A DNA stretch of 64,000 nt, from positions 62,001 through 126,000 of the forward strand of contig NZ_LACC01000008.1 in assembly GCF_000967965.1 (NCBI RefSeq), in the 5' to 3' direction. The translations under genes were made by a program, and so were the position numbers. Source of the stretch: Pseudomonas fluorescens (GTDB lineage: Bacteria; Pseudomonadota; Gammaproteobacteria; Pseudomonadales; Pseudomonadaceae). Of the stretch, positions 18,047-28,072 are shown in pieces; position 1 is the stretch's first letter; the number at the start of each line of letters is the position of its first letter. A model generated the notes under the pieces. The model worked only from the letters and a program-made list of their open reading frames with translations. It searched no databases and had not been told where the DNA came from.

Positions 18047-18904
18047 TTACTCATCCACGATAGGGTTCACCAAGCTGCCGAGACCTTCCGAAGTTACAAC
18101 ACAAGTGTCACCTGGCTTCATCCACAGCGGCGGCGTACGCGCCATACCGATGCCTGAGGGGGTACCTGAAACAATCAGGTCTCCGGGGGCCAGTGTCATC
18201 ACTTCGCTGACAGTTTCGATGAGCGTCGCCACATCAAAAACCATGTCGTTGGTATTACCTTCCTGAACGACTTGGCCATTCAGCAGTGTTTGCAGTTCCA
18301 GCCCCTTCACACCGTCAGGCAGTTCATCTGTCGTCACGATGTAAGGACCAAATGAGCCGGTACCGTCGAAGTTCTTGCCCATAGTCCATTGAGGCGTACG
18401 CATCTGATAGTCGCGCAGGGTCGCATCGTTGAACAAAGAGTATCCAAAGACATGCGTTAACGCCGAGGCCTTCGGAATTGCCCGTCCACCCTTACCGATA
18501 ACGATGACTATCTCCCCCTCGTAGTCGAGCTTTTGGGACACTTTTGGCCGGACGATTGGTTGGCGGTTTCCGATGAGGCTCGATGAGAAGCGCGAGAAAA
18601 TGGTTGGGTAGTCTGGTTGCACCAATCCAGCCTCGCTCGTGTGGTCGCGATAGTTCAATCCGATACACACGATTTTTGCGGGCGAGCTGAGCGGGGGAAG
18701 TTGGTCGCAGGTTGCGAAGTCGATGGGCTCCCCTTGCAAGAGGCGCGCGCCAAGCGAAGCGACTACTTCCTCGCCTGCAAGTAGAGCGTCACTAAGGTCG
18801 CCAAATTCCGGAATGTCAGCGAGAAAGAACCCATGGAATTCTTCTCCTTTTGCCGCAGCAGCTAGCCCGACACGACCATCTTTGGCAAAGCGCATAAATT
18901 TCAT
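18047..18904 (-). CDS. Fumarylacetoacetate hydrolase-family protein (second copy)
   Basis: The 285-aa paralogue of the FAH gene at 15752-16585 keeps the same blocks: IVCIGLNYRDHTSEAG, DYEGEIVIVIGKGG, FNDATLRDYQ, TPQWTMGKNFDGTGSFGPYIVT and VSGTPSGIGMAR. The two are clearly related but diverged, so they probably act on different substrates or at different steps. AAGGGCAGATT precedes ATG 18904. It follows the FAD/Fe-S dehydrogenase gene by 51 bp on the same strand. Confidence 0.92.
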   Translation of the reverse strand: MKFMRFAKDGRVGLAAAAKGEEFHGFFLADIPEFGDLSDALLAGEEVVASLGARLLQGEPIDFATCDQLPPLSSPAKIVCIGLNYRDHTSEAGLVQPDYPTIFSRFSSSLIGNRQPIVRPKVSQKLDYEGEIVIVIGKGGRAIPKASALTHVFGYSLFNDATLRDYQMRTPQWTMGKNFDGTGSFGPYIVTTDELPDGVKGLELQTLLNGQVVQEGNTNDMVFDVATLIETVSEVMTLAPGDLIVSGTPSGIGMARTPPLWMKPGDTCVVTSEGLGSLVNPIVDE

Positions 18905-18955
18905 AATCTGCCCTTAAATTTAACGTGGGATCGGTTAACGGGGGGAGCGGCGCAC

Positions 18956-21907
18956 TCAGGTTCCACGGGTGCATTGCTCCAGACTGAAGACGAAAGACTC
19001 ATAGGGTTTCCCCGTAACATGCCGCAACCCCATTTCGCATGTACGGTTTGCCGACACATAGGCGTCCGCTGTCGTCGCATCCACATAGGCATGCTCTTCT
19101 CGCGTAGCTGACGCTACCAGTTCTGGATGCAAGAGGCCCCGGTCACCCGCGGTGCCGCAGCAGGTCGCGCCAATCGGGACGACGACTTCCTGCGCCATGT
19201 GCTGAGCCACCTGCTTGAGTTGCCCCGACAGATTGAGGTGCAACATCGCGCAGGTAGGATGCAAGATAATGCGCTTCAATGGCGTGCTTACCTTGAGGTT
19301 GGGTAGGAGGCTGGCACACCAAGTCACAGAATCGATAATGCTCAGGCGCGAATAGCGCTCGCGCAGCTCAGGGGTAAGATGCTCAGCGATCCCACTCACC
19401 AGGCCGTGAGTACAAGATGCCGCGTCGACCACAACTGGCAAGCGACCTTCATCGGTCCACCGCAACAGCGCCTGCGCAATCGAATTTGCCATGAAGTCAT
19501 GCGCAGCAACGAAACCCTTTGAACTGAATGGCGTCGCACAGCAGAGTCCACCGATGTCCGGCGGAATCCACAGCTTCTTCCCGCCGCGATGCGAAACCCG
19601 TACGAGGGCCTCCTGAATCGATATCGCGTCGCGAGCGGTGTCGGGATCGCGGCCGAACATTCGATTGACGCAAGCAGTGAAGTAGACCGCATCAGCACCT
19701 TCGCGGACGGTCTCTGGCATCCGGCTTGCGGCCGGCTTCGGCATCGGTCCCGGCACGGTAGGGAGGATATCGGCGCTAACAAATATTCGCGCCGTGTCTG
19801 CAATCGCTTTTACTGACCGCCAACCAAAAGTATTGCCCAGATATTTCGCGCCAGTTAGTGCGACGGTGCTAACGCGCTCGACGGCGCTCCATTTTTTGGC
19901 AACGGACAGGGCCACGTTCTCGGAGGTCTCGCTCTGTGAACGCCGGTGAAACTCGCGCATCAATTCGCCCGTGTTGATTCCAATGGGACAAGGCACCGAA
20001 CAGGATCCGTCACCGGCGCAGGTTTGAATGGCGTCGTACTGATACTGTTCCTGGAGCCGTCGCAAGATCGGAGAATCCTCCCTCTGTCGGGCCATTTCCC
20101 GGCGCACAACGATACGCTGTCGCGGTGTCATGGAAACGTTTCGGCTCGGGCACACAGGCTCGCAGAAACCGCATTCGATGCACTGACTGGCATTGGAAAC
20201 GCCTTCAATCGGGGGCAGCGACTTGAAGGACTTCAGATGAATATCCTGGTCCCGGGAAAGGATGACGTTCGGTGCGAGAACACCGTGCGGATCGGCGAGG
20301 TTCTTGACTCGCCACATGATGTTTGTCGCCCGCTCCCCCCATTCGTGGGTGATAAACGGCGCCATATTTAACCCGGTTCCGTGCTCTGCTTTCAGGGAGC
20401 CGTCGTACTTGCGCACCACGAGGTCGACAAGTTCCTCCATAAACTTTGCATAGGTCGCCCTACCCTCTTCTTCATCAAATCGCGCGATCAGAGTGAAGTG
20501 AAGATTGCCATGGGCCGCGTGCCCTGCAACTCCTGGCATAAACCCGTGTTTGCGCAACAGGTCTTGCAGGTCGTGGGCTGCGCTTGCCAGTAGTAGAGGG
20601 GGGAAACACACGTCTTCGGTGATAAGCAAGGAACCCAGCGGTCGCTGCTTGCCAACCAGGCCCAGCAGCCCCTCCCTTACATGCCAAGCAAGCTCGATCG
20701 CCTCCGCGTGACTCGTAAAGGTTAAATCTCCCAGCAGCGTGACCTGGTCAGTCAGGTGCATGACGAGAGCCTGCTTTTCGGTCAGGCTGTCTTCGTCGCT
20801 GGCCCCGATTTCGATCAGCAGGGCAGCCGCGTCCAAGTCGAGCGATTTCCAGTATTCAGGCGTACCGGGAAACGCTGCAGCCGCAGCCCGCAAGGCCGGT
20901 GCGATCATTAATTCGACTGCACTGGCACCCAGTGCAACCAGGTCCGGCACGAGTGCAATTGCATCATTAATGGAAGGAACGGCGATCCATGCGACGCTGG
21001 TGACCGCCGCAACCTCAACAGTACTAAATGTCACATCCGAGATGAATCCAAGCGTCCCTTCCGAGCCTACCAGGAGGCGACGAAATATCTCCAAGGGTGT
21101 GCGACCATCCAGGAATGCGTCAAGGCGGTAGCCATGGGTATTTCTTATGGAGTATTTCTGACGAATTCGTCCGACAAGTTCGTCGTCTGCAAGGATCTCC
21201 GCTTGTAGCGCCATCAGCCCTTTCGCCAGCTCTGGCTCGCTTGCAAGGAAAGTTTGCTCCGCCTCTGGATCCGACGTGTCGATTTTCGTTCCCGATACCA
21301 GAACAAATGTTAGCGCGCTAACGGTTTGATAGGCGTTTTGAGCAATGGTGCAACGCATGCCGCCTGAATTGTTTGAAACCACGCCACCAAGCGTACACGC
21401 TGCAGAACTTGCCGGGTCCGGACCAATCTTGCGACCGTACGGTGCAAGATGCGCGTTTGCGTGGGACAGGATGGTTCCGACACCGGCCTTAACACTAAGA
21501 CCTCGCTCTCCGATGCCCTTGATGCCGCTGAAAAACTTCCGCACGTCGATGAGGATTTCATCTGACAATGCTTGCCCGTTCAGACTGGTTCCGGCTGCGC
21601 GAAAAGTGGCGTGCCGACCTGTTTCTGAACAGAATCGAAGGACTTTCGCTACATCGTCCCCATCATGCGCGACGACTACGACTTGTGGCACGAGCCGATA
21701 TGGGCTGGCATCCGAGGCATAGCGGACCAGGTCAACCAGTCGATGCAGTACACGGTCGGGCCCAAGTAGCTGCTCTAGCGCTTGCTTCAATGGCGCAGGC
21801 GTTCCATCACGCAACTCATCCGGAACCGCATCCGGCGATCCCGCGCCCGGCGGTCTGCCAATTTTCGCTGGGTCTACGGAAAGAAGCTTTTTCATTTTTG
21901 AGCTCAT
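18956..21907 (-). CDS. FAD/4Fe-4S 2-hydroxyacid dehydrogenase (YdiJ-like)
   Basis: This large (983-aa) protein fuses an FAD-binding PCMH dehydrogenase to an iron-sulfur oxidoreductase. The FAD domain spans about 50-300 (FRAAGTSLNGQALSDEILIDV, GPDPASSAACTLGGVVSNNSGG), then the FAD-oxidase C domain (LLITEDVCFPP, HAAHGNLHF, LKAEHGTGLNMAPF). Two ferredoxin-type clusters follow (CIECGFCEPVCPS and CAGDGSCSVPCPIGIN) and then CCG-type cysteine motifs (GGLCCATPF, GATCCGTAGDRG). Length and order match E. coli YdiJ, a D-2-hydroxyglutarate-type dehydrogenase, and D-lactate dehydrogenases. It likely oxidises a D-2-hydroxyacid imported by the neighbouring symporter. The start is uncertain, since no clear Shine-Dalgarno is seen. 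Confidence 0.9.
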   Translation of the reverse strand: MSSKMKKLLSVDPAKIGRPPGAGSPDAVPDELRDGTPAPLKQALEQLLGPDRVLHRLVDLVRYASDASPYRLVPQVVVVAHDGDDVAKVLRFCSETGRHATFRAAGTSLNGQALSDEILIDVRKFFSGIKGIGERGLSVKAGVGTILSHANAHLAPYGRKIGPDPASSAACTLGGVVSNNSGGMRCTIAQNAYQTVSALTFVLVSGTKIDTSDPEAEQTFLASEPELAKGLMALQAEILADDELVGRIRQKYSIRNTHGYRLDAFLDGRTPLEIFRRLLVGSEGTLGFISDVTFSTVEVAAVTSVAWIAVPSINDAIALVPDLVALGASAVELMIAPALRAAAAAFPGTPEYWKSLDLDAAALLIEIGASDEDSLTEKQALVMHLTDQVTLLGDLTFTSHAEAIELAWHVREGLLGLVGKQRPLGSLLITEDVCFPPLLLASAAHDLQDLLRKHGFMPGVAGHAAHGNLHFTLIARFDEEEGRATYAKFMEELVDLVVRKYDGSLKAEHGTGLNMAPFITHEWGERATNIMWRVKNLADPHGVLAPNVILSRDQDIHLKSFKSLPPIEGVSNASQCIECGFCEPVCPSRNVSMTPRQRIVVRREMARQREDSPILRRLQEQYQYDAIQTCAGDGSCSVPCPIGINTGELMREFHRRSQSETSENVALSVAKKWSAVERVSTVALTGAKYLGNTFGWRSVKAIADTARIFVSADILPTVPGPMPKPAASRMPETVREGADAVYFTACVNRMFGRDPDTARDAISIQEALVRVSHRGGKKLWIPPDIGGLCCATPFSSKGFVAAHDFMANSIAQALLRWTDEGRLPVVVDAASCTHGLVSGIAEHLTPELRERYSRLSIIDSVTWCASLLPNLKVSTPLKRIILHPTCAMLHLNLSGQLKQVAQHMAQEVVVPIGATCCGTAGDRGLLHPELVASATREEHAYVDATTADAYVSANRTCEMGLRHVTGKPYESFVFSLEQCTRGT

Positions 21908-22111
21908 GAAAGCTGATATTGGAACAGTGTGAGGGAGTGCCTTGATGGCCTCTCCGCCAAGCCCGCAACGCATCGATTCGAATAAACAGCAAGTATTAGA
22001 TTAGCTTTTATTGTTTCTATATGTTTCTAGAGCGACCCTTGTTCGACGAAGGGCAGACTTGCATCTGAGTACACAAAAACACATACCCATGAGTGTTGAT
22101 CGGTAAACCTT

Positions 22112-23023
22112 CTACCTTTGAGATACAGAGGCCGGGGCGCCTACCTTGATTGCCAGCTCCTTGGCATGGACCACATTGACCCACCAGCCAAAGGCGGCAG
22201 CGGTGAAGAACATGAGGACGCTGTAAATGGCTGCCGGAATGGCCATTGTCGGGTTGTTCAGCAGCGTTGGGCTGAGCGCCAGGGCTATAGCCAAAGCGCC
22301 ATTGTGAATACCAATTTCCATGCCGATGGCCACTGCCTGGCGCTGCGGCAACTGGAACAGGCGTGGCACCAAATAGCCGATGCCGAGGCTGAGCAAATTG
22401 AACAGCAATGCAGCCATACCTACGACAGGCGCGTAGTCCAGTACCGTCTGCCAATCCTTGACCAACGCGAGCACAACGGTGACTACAAGGAACAACGCGG
22501 AAATGATCTTCATCGGCCGCGCCATAAGCACTGCAAAACCTGCCGCCAGTTTGCGTACTAGCATGCCCACCGCGACCGGTACCAAGACGATGGCGAATAC
22601 CTGCACTACTTTTGCAAATTGCAATGGAATGGTCTGACCGTCCGCCATGAAGTACATCAGTGACCAATTGACGAGCAAAGGCATGGTGAGAATCGCGACC
22701 ACCGAGTTCACTGCCGTCAGAGTGACATTGAGTGCCACATCACCGTGTGCCAAGTGGCTGTAGAGATTGGCGGTGGTACCGCCTGGGGAAGCAGCCAGGA
22801 GCATCAGGCCCACGGCCAGTACCGGCGCCAGACCAAACCCCTTGGCAATGAGGAAGCAGAAATACGGCAGCAGAATTAACTGGCAGACCAGACCGATCAG
22901 GACAGGCTTGGGAAACCTCACCACTCGGATAAAATCCGCCGGAGTAAGCGACAACCCCAGTCCGAGCATGATGATGCCCAGGGCAATGGGGAGGAATGTA
23001 GTCAGCAAGGGCGATGCCATCAT
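22112..23023 (-). CDS. BASS-family sodium/organic-anion symporter
   Basis: This 303-aa protein has about nine to ten transmembrane helices and the signature ASPGGTTANLYSHLAHGDVALNVTLTAVNS, close to the ASPGG...SN..T.LA.G...L motif of the bile acid:sodium symporter family. Bacterial members carry bile acids, pantoate or other organic acids with Na+. The start is taken at 23023 (MMASPLL, membrane protein from the first residues) because an upstream in-frame extension is low-complexity. It is the promoter-proximal gene of the minus-strand cluster and faces a divergent AraC gene, so it is probably substrate-inducible. Confidence 0.9.
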   Translation of the reverse strand: MMASPLLTTFLPIALGIIMLGLGLSLTPADFIRVVRFPKPVLIGLVCQLILLPYFCFLIAKGFGLAPVLAVGLMLLAASPGGTTANLYSHLAHGDVALNVTLTAVNSVVAILTMPLLVNWSLMYFMADGQTIPLQFAKVVQVFAIVLVPVAVGMLVRKLAAGFAVLMARPMKIISALFLVVTVVLALVKDWQTVLDYAPVVGMAALLFNLLSLGIGYLVPRLFQLPQRQAVAIGMEIGIHNGALAIALALSPTLLNNPTMAIPAAIYSVLMFFTAAAFGWWVNVVHAKELAIKVGAPASVSQR

Positions 23024-23464
23024 TATTGTTGTACTCGCAGCGAGGCAAGCCCGGCGGTTAACCGGGATGCAAAGGGCCTGGTGGTCTGGCCGGACAAACC
23101 GAAGCTTGTACCTTGGCCGGTGCGTTAATGGTTGTAACCTTTGCGCTGATTGGCTTGCCGAGGAGTCTAGTGATGGAGGGGCACGGACAAAACTCTCCTT
23201 GCCAGCCAGACTGCTCGCCTTGCCGGTCAGATAAATGCCTCGTGAAACATCAATATCATTGGAGGGCCGGTATTCCGGTGTTCCTGCATGCCGTAAAGGC
23301 CCCGCCAATATGTCCCTGCGGCGCTAACGCGCAGTGTGGAAGCCCACCGGAGGGCGAGACAGGTCAACCCTTTACGCGCTGTTGGCCCGCGCGTCACAAG
23401 CTGTTGTTTCGAGTGCTGGAGCTGGTGTAAAACTGCTGCGCCTCAATCAAGTAGGAGTCTGCAG
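23024..23464. other. Divergent promoter region, symporter/AraC
   Basis: This 441-bp interval holds no gene I can support; a 105-codon plus-strand frame at 23113 has no ribosome-binding site and odd composition (Cys/Pro rich). It should contain the promoters and AraC sites for both directions. Confidence 0.5.
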
Positions 23465-24466
23465 ATGAGTCAGCGTACTACTTCCTCCAGTTGGGCAAGC
23501 ACCATTGTCCGATCCCTGGAAATGGGCGGTGTCGACTGCCGCAGTCTGTTCGAACGTCTTGGGATGGATTATTCCGCTCTGAGCGATCCCGAAGCACGCT
23601 TCCCACAGGATTGCATGACGGGCCTATGGCATCTGGCGGTAGAAGCCTCTGGAAATCCGGTCATTGCCCTGAACATGGCCCAGGTGGTGCGACCATCCTC
23701 CTTCCATGTGGTCGGCTATGCATTGATGTCCAGCCGCAACTTGCATGAGGGCATTTCTAGCCTGGTCCGCTATCAGCGCATCATTGGGGAGAGTGCAGAT
23801 CTCAGCTTTCACCCTACGTCGGATGGTTATGAGTTAACTCTGGCAATTCATGGCGATCGCTTGCCTTCTGCCAGAGAAAGTGCGGAGGGGTCGCTGGCCT
23901 ATATTCTGGCCTTTTGCCGCTGGCTAGCGTGCCGCCCATTGACTCCTCGCCTTGTCAGCTTTAGCGGACCTGCGCCGGCTAATCTGAAGCCATATTGCGA
24001 GGTGTTTCAAGCACCACTGAAGTTCAATGCCGAGCACTATGCATTACTGTTCGACCGCACCGATCTGGATGCCCCGCTGCATTCTGCTAACGAGGCCTTG
24101 GCGCATTTGCACGAACGCTTCGCCGGTGAGTATTTGGCGCGCTTTTCGGACGGTCAGATCACCCACCAGGTGCGCCAGTTGCTCTGTCGTTTGCTACCCC
24201 AAGGTGAGCCCAAACGTGAAGTGGTGGCCCAGACAATATTAATGTCTGAGCGCACCTTGCAGCGCCGCCTGCAAGCGGAGGGAACCGGTTTTCATCAACT
24301 GCTCGATGGTACTCGCCGAGAGCTGGCCAGCCAGTACCTGGTCCAGCCCAATCTAACCCTGCAGGAAATTTCCTATCTGCTGGGCTTCGCCGCTCCAAGC
24401 AATTTCTTCCGCGCCTTCCGCCGATGGTTCAATACCACACCTAATGAGTACCGGGCAGGTCTGTAG
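23465..24466 (+). CDS. AraC-family transcriptional regulator
   Basis: This 333-aa regulator has an N-terminal arabinose-binding-like domain (about 25-210, FHVVGYALMSSRNLHEG, RYQRIIGESADLSF) and a C-terminal double HTH (about 235-333: VAQTILMSERTLQRRLQAEGTGFHQLL ... LQEISYLLGFAAPSNFFRAFRRWFNTTPNEYR). The start at 23465 follows GGAG; longer forms are not credible. It is divergent from the BASS/YdiJ/FAH cluster and likely activates it. Its 3' end overlaps that of the convergent FUSC gene by 26 bp. Confidence 0.93.
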   Translation: MSQRTTSSSWASTIVRSLEMGGVDCRSLFERLGMDYSALSDPEARFPQDCMTGLWHLAVEASGNPVIALNMAQVVRPSSFHVVGYALMSSRNLHEGISSLVRYQRIIGESADLSFHPTSDGYELTLAIHGDRLPSARESAEGSLAYILAFCRWLACRPLTPRLVSFSGPAPANLKPYCEVFQAPLKFNAEHYALLFDRTDLDAPLHSANEALAHLHERFAGEYLARFSDGQITHQVRQLLCRLLPQGEPKREVVAQTILMSERTLQRRLQAEGTGFHQLLDGTRRELASQYLVQPNLTLQEISYLLGFAAPSNFFRAFRRWFNTTPNEYRAGL

Positions 24467-26606
24467 AGCGTTGAGCGGGGATGCTCATTTCCTCCTTGTG
24501 AGTCATGCCGTAGAGGGGTGACAGGCAATTGGCGAGTTGAGCGATGCGCTCGTTAAGCGCCTGGGCGGCGGACAGGATTTCGCCAATCGAGTCAGGTGCA
24601 TCCTTGCCTTCGTCCGCCCGGCAGCGATTCAGCACGGCCAATGCCCTCGGCAAATGGGCACCCCGATCGATCGAGCCTTCCCCAGCGAACCGATCCGCCA
24701 TCCTTTCCAACTGGTGGGCAGCGCATTCGCGAAACGCCTCGATCGCTTCGACAAAGGTGTGCGGCAAGCCGGGACCGGCATGTTGCAGGACGACCTGCAG
24801 CCGGTTGACGGCGAAAAGGGTTTCCTGGACCTGGGCGAGCCATGTTGTTACATCCACGGTGACCGAATCGTCGTCGTGTTGCCGCCCCGGTTCCAGCACG
24901 ACGCGTGCCTGCATTTCGCGGCTCTGCAAGAGCAGCGACCAGCCCTGGAGCCGCGCGCGATCAATCGCAGCGCTTTGCGTGATCGGTTCGTTGCTGCCCG
25001 CCCCCGCCCGAGCCAGATCAGCGACACCGCGCAACAGCCGCCCCAGCATGGCCTTCAGCATTAGTCCTTCGCGCTCAGGCCATATCAACGCGGAAATAGC
25101 AATGGATACCGTCACTCCTATCAGGATGCCGATCATTCGGTCACGGATTTCCGTGACATCGGTGGTCAGCGCAAACTGTCCAAGTTGAGCCAGGGCATAG
25201 GCAAAGACGAACTGCATGCCAATGTAGTTCGTGCGCGGGGAGCCCGCAGCGACCCAGGCACCGACAGCGACAATGGGCAGCGTGAGCAAAAGCAGGCCGG
25301 TAATGCTCTCGAGATGGGGAATGATGAAAATCGTCGCGATCAGCGCGACGACACTGCCCACTGCACAACCCACGATACGCATCAGTCCCTTATGGGTGCT
25401 CGCACCGAGACTGGGCAGCGCGAGAATGAAACAAGTCAGCATCGCAGTATGGATACCCTGCCACTGCACAGCCGTGTAAAACACGTAGCACAGTAATGCA
25501 GCTAACACGGTCTTCAAGGCAAACCGCCCGTACACCGGGTTGCTGAACCCGTCCTTCGCAATGAATGGCTCCTTACTAGCCGAAGAAGACCCGTCGGGGG
25601 CTGACTCAGCCTTGGAAATCGCCTGCAAGGCCTGTCCCATATCACACAGCACGCTGTCCAACTCACCGTTGGCTGCATCACTCTCCCCCAAATACTCCGA
25701 GCAGAGGAACGGCTTGCGATCAGTGAAGGAAGACCGCAGTGCCTGACAAAGTTCTTGCAAGAGAGCTACTTGGTCGCGCTGCTCAGGCAGTAGCTTCTGC
25801 ATCGGTAGCTGCGACAAATGCGCTGCGGCTGTATGTAGGCGATCGATGCCTGCGATCTTCTGGAGGTACTGGGCCTTTTCGCGCTGATAGGTGGCATTGC
25901 CAAGGGTCGCGAAAGCCAGATGACGATGCAGCGCCAGTACACCACTAGCAACCAGATTGCTGCTCAGACGTGGTATGGGTGAACCGGTTCTGCGGGCCTC
26001 CAGTTGTTCGAGCACATTGTCCAATTGGCGACACATTTCGTCGACCAACAGGCGTCCTGGTCGGGCTGGCAGAAACAGATAATTAACAGCCACCGTCACC
26101 ACGATCGGATAAACAAGCGATACCCACGCCCACAACAGAGCCCGTAAGAGCGTTTCCGGGTCAGCAAAGAGATCAGCAAAGCTCTGAAAATAGAACACCA
26201 GCTGAGCCGCCAGAAAACCAATGACGCCAGCCTTGTTGATACGCATGAAATACATGCCACAAAAGGCAATCAAGCAGGCACCGAGGATACGCAGCATCGG
26301 GTAGTTGATCGTGAGCTTAATCAGCACAATCGCCAATGCCGTACCGAGACTACAGCCGATTGCCAGCAGTGTGCCGGACAACCGGGTCAGCACAGTGTTC
26401 TCCTGCGCCGTGAAGAACACGATGACTATCGAGAGGGAGAGGTAGGGCACCTGCAGCGCCATGGAAATGACAATCACCAGGGCACTGCTCAACACAAAAC
26501 GCCAGACCGCTGCCTGACGCCCGGGGAAAGGCGCCAGTTCGCTGCGAAGCAGCTTCCAAAGCAATGGGGCGGATGGCTTGCTGCGATGGGATTCGTGGGA
26601 GCTCAT
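24441..26606 (-). CDS. FUSC-family efflux component (MdtO/AaeB-like)
   Basis: This 721-aa inner-membrane protein has two blocks of about six transmembrane helices (residues 35-185 and 375-540) separated by soluble regions, the FUSC/aromatic-acid exporter layout. The first block contains LSIVIVFFTAQENTVLTRLSGT and the second GIHTAMLTCFILALPSLGASTHKG. It is the third gene of the ytcA-HlyD-FUSC operon, 11 bp after the HlyD gene. E. coli MdtO is the closest functional parallel by gene order. Substrates are probably aromatic or other hydrophobic anions. The outer-membrane partner MdtP is not encoded here. Confidence 0.9.
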   Translation of the reverse strand: MSSHESHRSKPSAPLLWKLLRSELAPFPGRQAAVWRFVLSSALVIVISMALQVPYLSLSIVIVFFTAQENTVLTRLSGTLLAIGCSLGTALAIVLIKLTINYPMLRILGACLIAFCGMYFMRINKAGVIGFLAAQLVFYFQSFADLFADPETLLRALLWAWVSLVYPIVVTVAVNYLFLPARPGRLLVDEMCRQLDNVLEQLEARRTGSPIPRLSSNLVASGVLALHRHLAFATLGNATYQREKAQYLQKIAGIDRLHTAAAHLSQLPMQKLLPEQRDQVALLQELCQALRSSFTDRKPFLCSEYLGESDAANGELDSVLCDMGQALQAISKAESAPDGSSSASKEPFIAKDGFSNPVYGRFALKTVLAALLCYVFYTAVQWQGIHTAMLTCFILALPSLGASTHKGLMRIVGCAVGSVVALIATIFIIPHLESITGLLLLTLPIVAVGAWVAAGSPRTNYIGMQFVFAYALAQLGQFALTTDVTEIRDRMIGILIGVTVSIAISALIWPEREGLMLKAMLGRLLRGVADLARAGAGSNEPITQSAAIDRARLQGWSLLLQSREMQARVVLEPGRQHDDDSVTVDVTTWLAQVQETLFAVNRLQVVLQHAGPGLPHTFVEAIEAFRECAAHQLERMADRFAGEGSIDRGAHLPRALAVLNRCRADEGKDAPDSIGEILSAAQALNERIAQLANCLSPLYGMTHKEEMSIPAQRSTDLPGTH

Positions 26607-26617
26607 GGTGTCTGTAC

Positions 26618-27670
26618 TCAGTGAGCCGTGGCATGCATGTCGGACGTCATGACGGCCACGGCCGATGCGCCGATCCGGAACACGCTAGGGTCCGGTTGCT
26701 CGACTGCGATACGTACAGGGAAGCGCTGGTTGACCCGGACCCAATTGATCGAACGAGGCACATGCGGCAGACCGGAAACCTCGCCACCGCCGTCATCGGG
26801 AAAGACCCCGTATCCGACCGACTCCACCACACCCTGGAATTGCTTGGACGAATCGCTGAGCACATAAACCTGTGCCGTTTGACCGGCCTTGATATGTTCG
26901 AGCTCCGTTTCGCGGAAGTTGGCGACCACGTACCAACGGCTGGTATTTGCCAGGGTGAAGATCGGGTGGCCAGCCGCTGCATATTGCCCGGCCGAGGTCT
27001 TGAGATTGATGACGATACCGTCAAAGGGCGCACGCACGGTGGCGTATTCCAGGTTGAGCTGAGCCAGTGCGATTTCTGCCTTGATCACCTCACGCTTGGC
27101 GACGAGTGCATCAACACCACTGATGCCGGCACTGGCACGTCGTGCATCAAGCTCAGACGTGCTGAGCTGTGCCTGTGCGGCACGTTTGGCCGCCCGTGCC
27201 CGGTCAACTTCTTCCACGGAAACGAAGTGGGTTCGCAGCAACGGTTCAAGTCGACCGAGTGTATCGCTCGTCTGCTCGGCGTTTGCCCGTGCCCGTTCGA
27301 TATCGGCCTTCGCCGCGGCAGCACCGAACTTTTGCGCATTGACCGAGCGCTGGGTCAGTTCGATCTGGTTTTCGAGGGCGACCAGGCTCGCTTCGGCCTT
27401 TGCCAACGTCGCCTGGAAAGGTCGCGCATCGATTTGGAAGAGCACATCGCCTTTCTTAACAGCCTGGTTGTCCTTTACGGCCAGGTCGACAATTCGACCA
27501 CTGACATCAGGCGCAACATTGATAGTGTCTGCATAAGCATAGGCATCATCGGTACGCGGAGCAGTATCGATACGCCAGGCTACGAAGATCGCCAGCGCGA
27601 TCGCCGCCAGGACCAGCAGCAGTGCAATCGCTCGGCCAAAGTGGGCTCGGGTGTTAATCGCTTGCGACAT
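26618..27670 (-). CDS. HlyD-family membrane fusion protein (MdtN/AaeA-like)
   Basis: This 350-aa protein has one N-terminal transmembrane anchor (AIALLLVLAAIALAIFVAW), a biotinyl-lipoyl-like half motif (TINVAPDVSGRIVDLAVKDNQAVKKGDVLFQID), a long coiled-coil hairpin (about 85-190) and a second lipoyl half plus beta-barrel (VRAPFDGIVINLKTSAGQYA). It bridges the FUSC inner-membrane protein to an outer-membrane channel. It lies 19 bp downstream of the YtcA gene, consistent with one transcript. Confidence 0.93.
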   Translation of the reverse strand: MSQAINTRAHFGRAIALLLVLAAIALAIFVAWRIDTAPRTDDAYAYADTINVAPDVSGRIVDLAVKDNQAVKKGDVLFQIDARPFQATLAKAEASLVALENQIELTQRSVNAQKFGAAAAKADIERARANAEQTSDTLGRLEPLLRTHFVSVEEVDRARAAKRAAQAQLSTSELDARRASAGISGVDALVAKREVIKAEIALAQLNLEYATVRAPFDGIVINLKTSAGQYAAAGHPIFTLANTSRWYVVANFRETELEHIKAGQTAQVYVLSDSSKQFQGVVESVGYGVFPDDGGGEVSGLPHVPRSINWVRVNQRFPVRIAVEQPDPSVFRIGASAVAVMTSDMHATAH

Positions 27671-27689
27671 CGCCGTTCTCTCGAGTCAG

Positions 27690-27950
27690 TTATTGAAAAA
27701 AGGTCAGCCAGCCGATCAAGGCCAGCGAGACGGTCAAGGAGGAATAAGCCAGCGGCAGCGTCAAGCCTTGCAATTGGCGCAACAGTCCTGCAGCACGCAA
27801 TGCCGCATGCACAACCCCCGTCGCGACGATCGCGCCGACGATGCAGAACAACCAGTCAGGAAAATAGGCACCAAGAACGTTGATCGACGGAACCGTCGAG
27901 CAACCGCCGAGGAGCGCACAAAGTAAAAACAGAATTGCCGGGGATCTCAT
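27690..27950 (-). CDS. ytcA: YtcA-family lipoprotein
   Basis: The 86-aa product starts with a lipoprotein signal and lipobox (LLCALLGGC, Cys at 17), followed by SINVLGAYFPDWLFCIVGAIVATGVVHAALR, which is the YtcA family pattern, with two predicted membrane spans. In E. coli ytcA precedes mdtN-mdtO-mdtP, and the same order (without mdtP) is seen here. The role is unknown but tied to the pump. Expression should be under the MarR site at 28073-28086, 123 bp upstream. Confidence 0.85.
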   Translation of the reverse strand: MRSPAILFLLCALLGGCSTVPSINVLGAYFPDWLFCIVGAIVATGVVHAALRAAGLLRQLQGLTLPLAYSSLTVSLALIGWLTFFQ

Positions 27951-28072
27951 TGACTCTTCTCCACAGAGCGGTACTGCGCATCAATTAGTAGGAGGAACAT
28001 TCAGGTCATTGCCCGGGCCCTACGGGTCATTCCGTATAGGTGGTGACCACCAAAGATCGGGCTGAACAAAAG

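Noticed and set aside
23113..23430. 105-codon plus-strand frame in the AraC/symporter interval
   Set aside because: Cys- and Pro-rich reading with no ribosome site, and it overlaps the expected divergent promoters.
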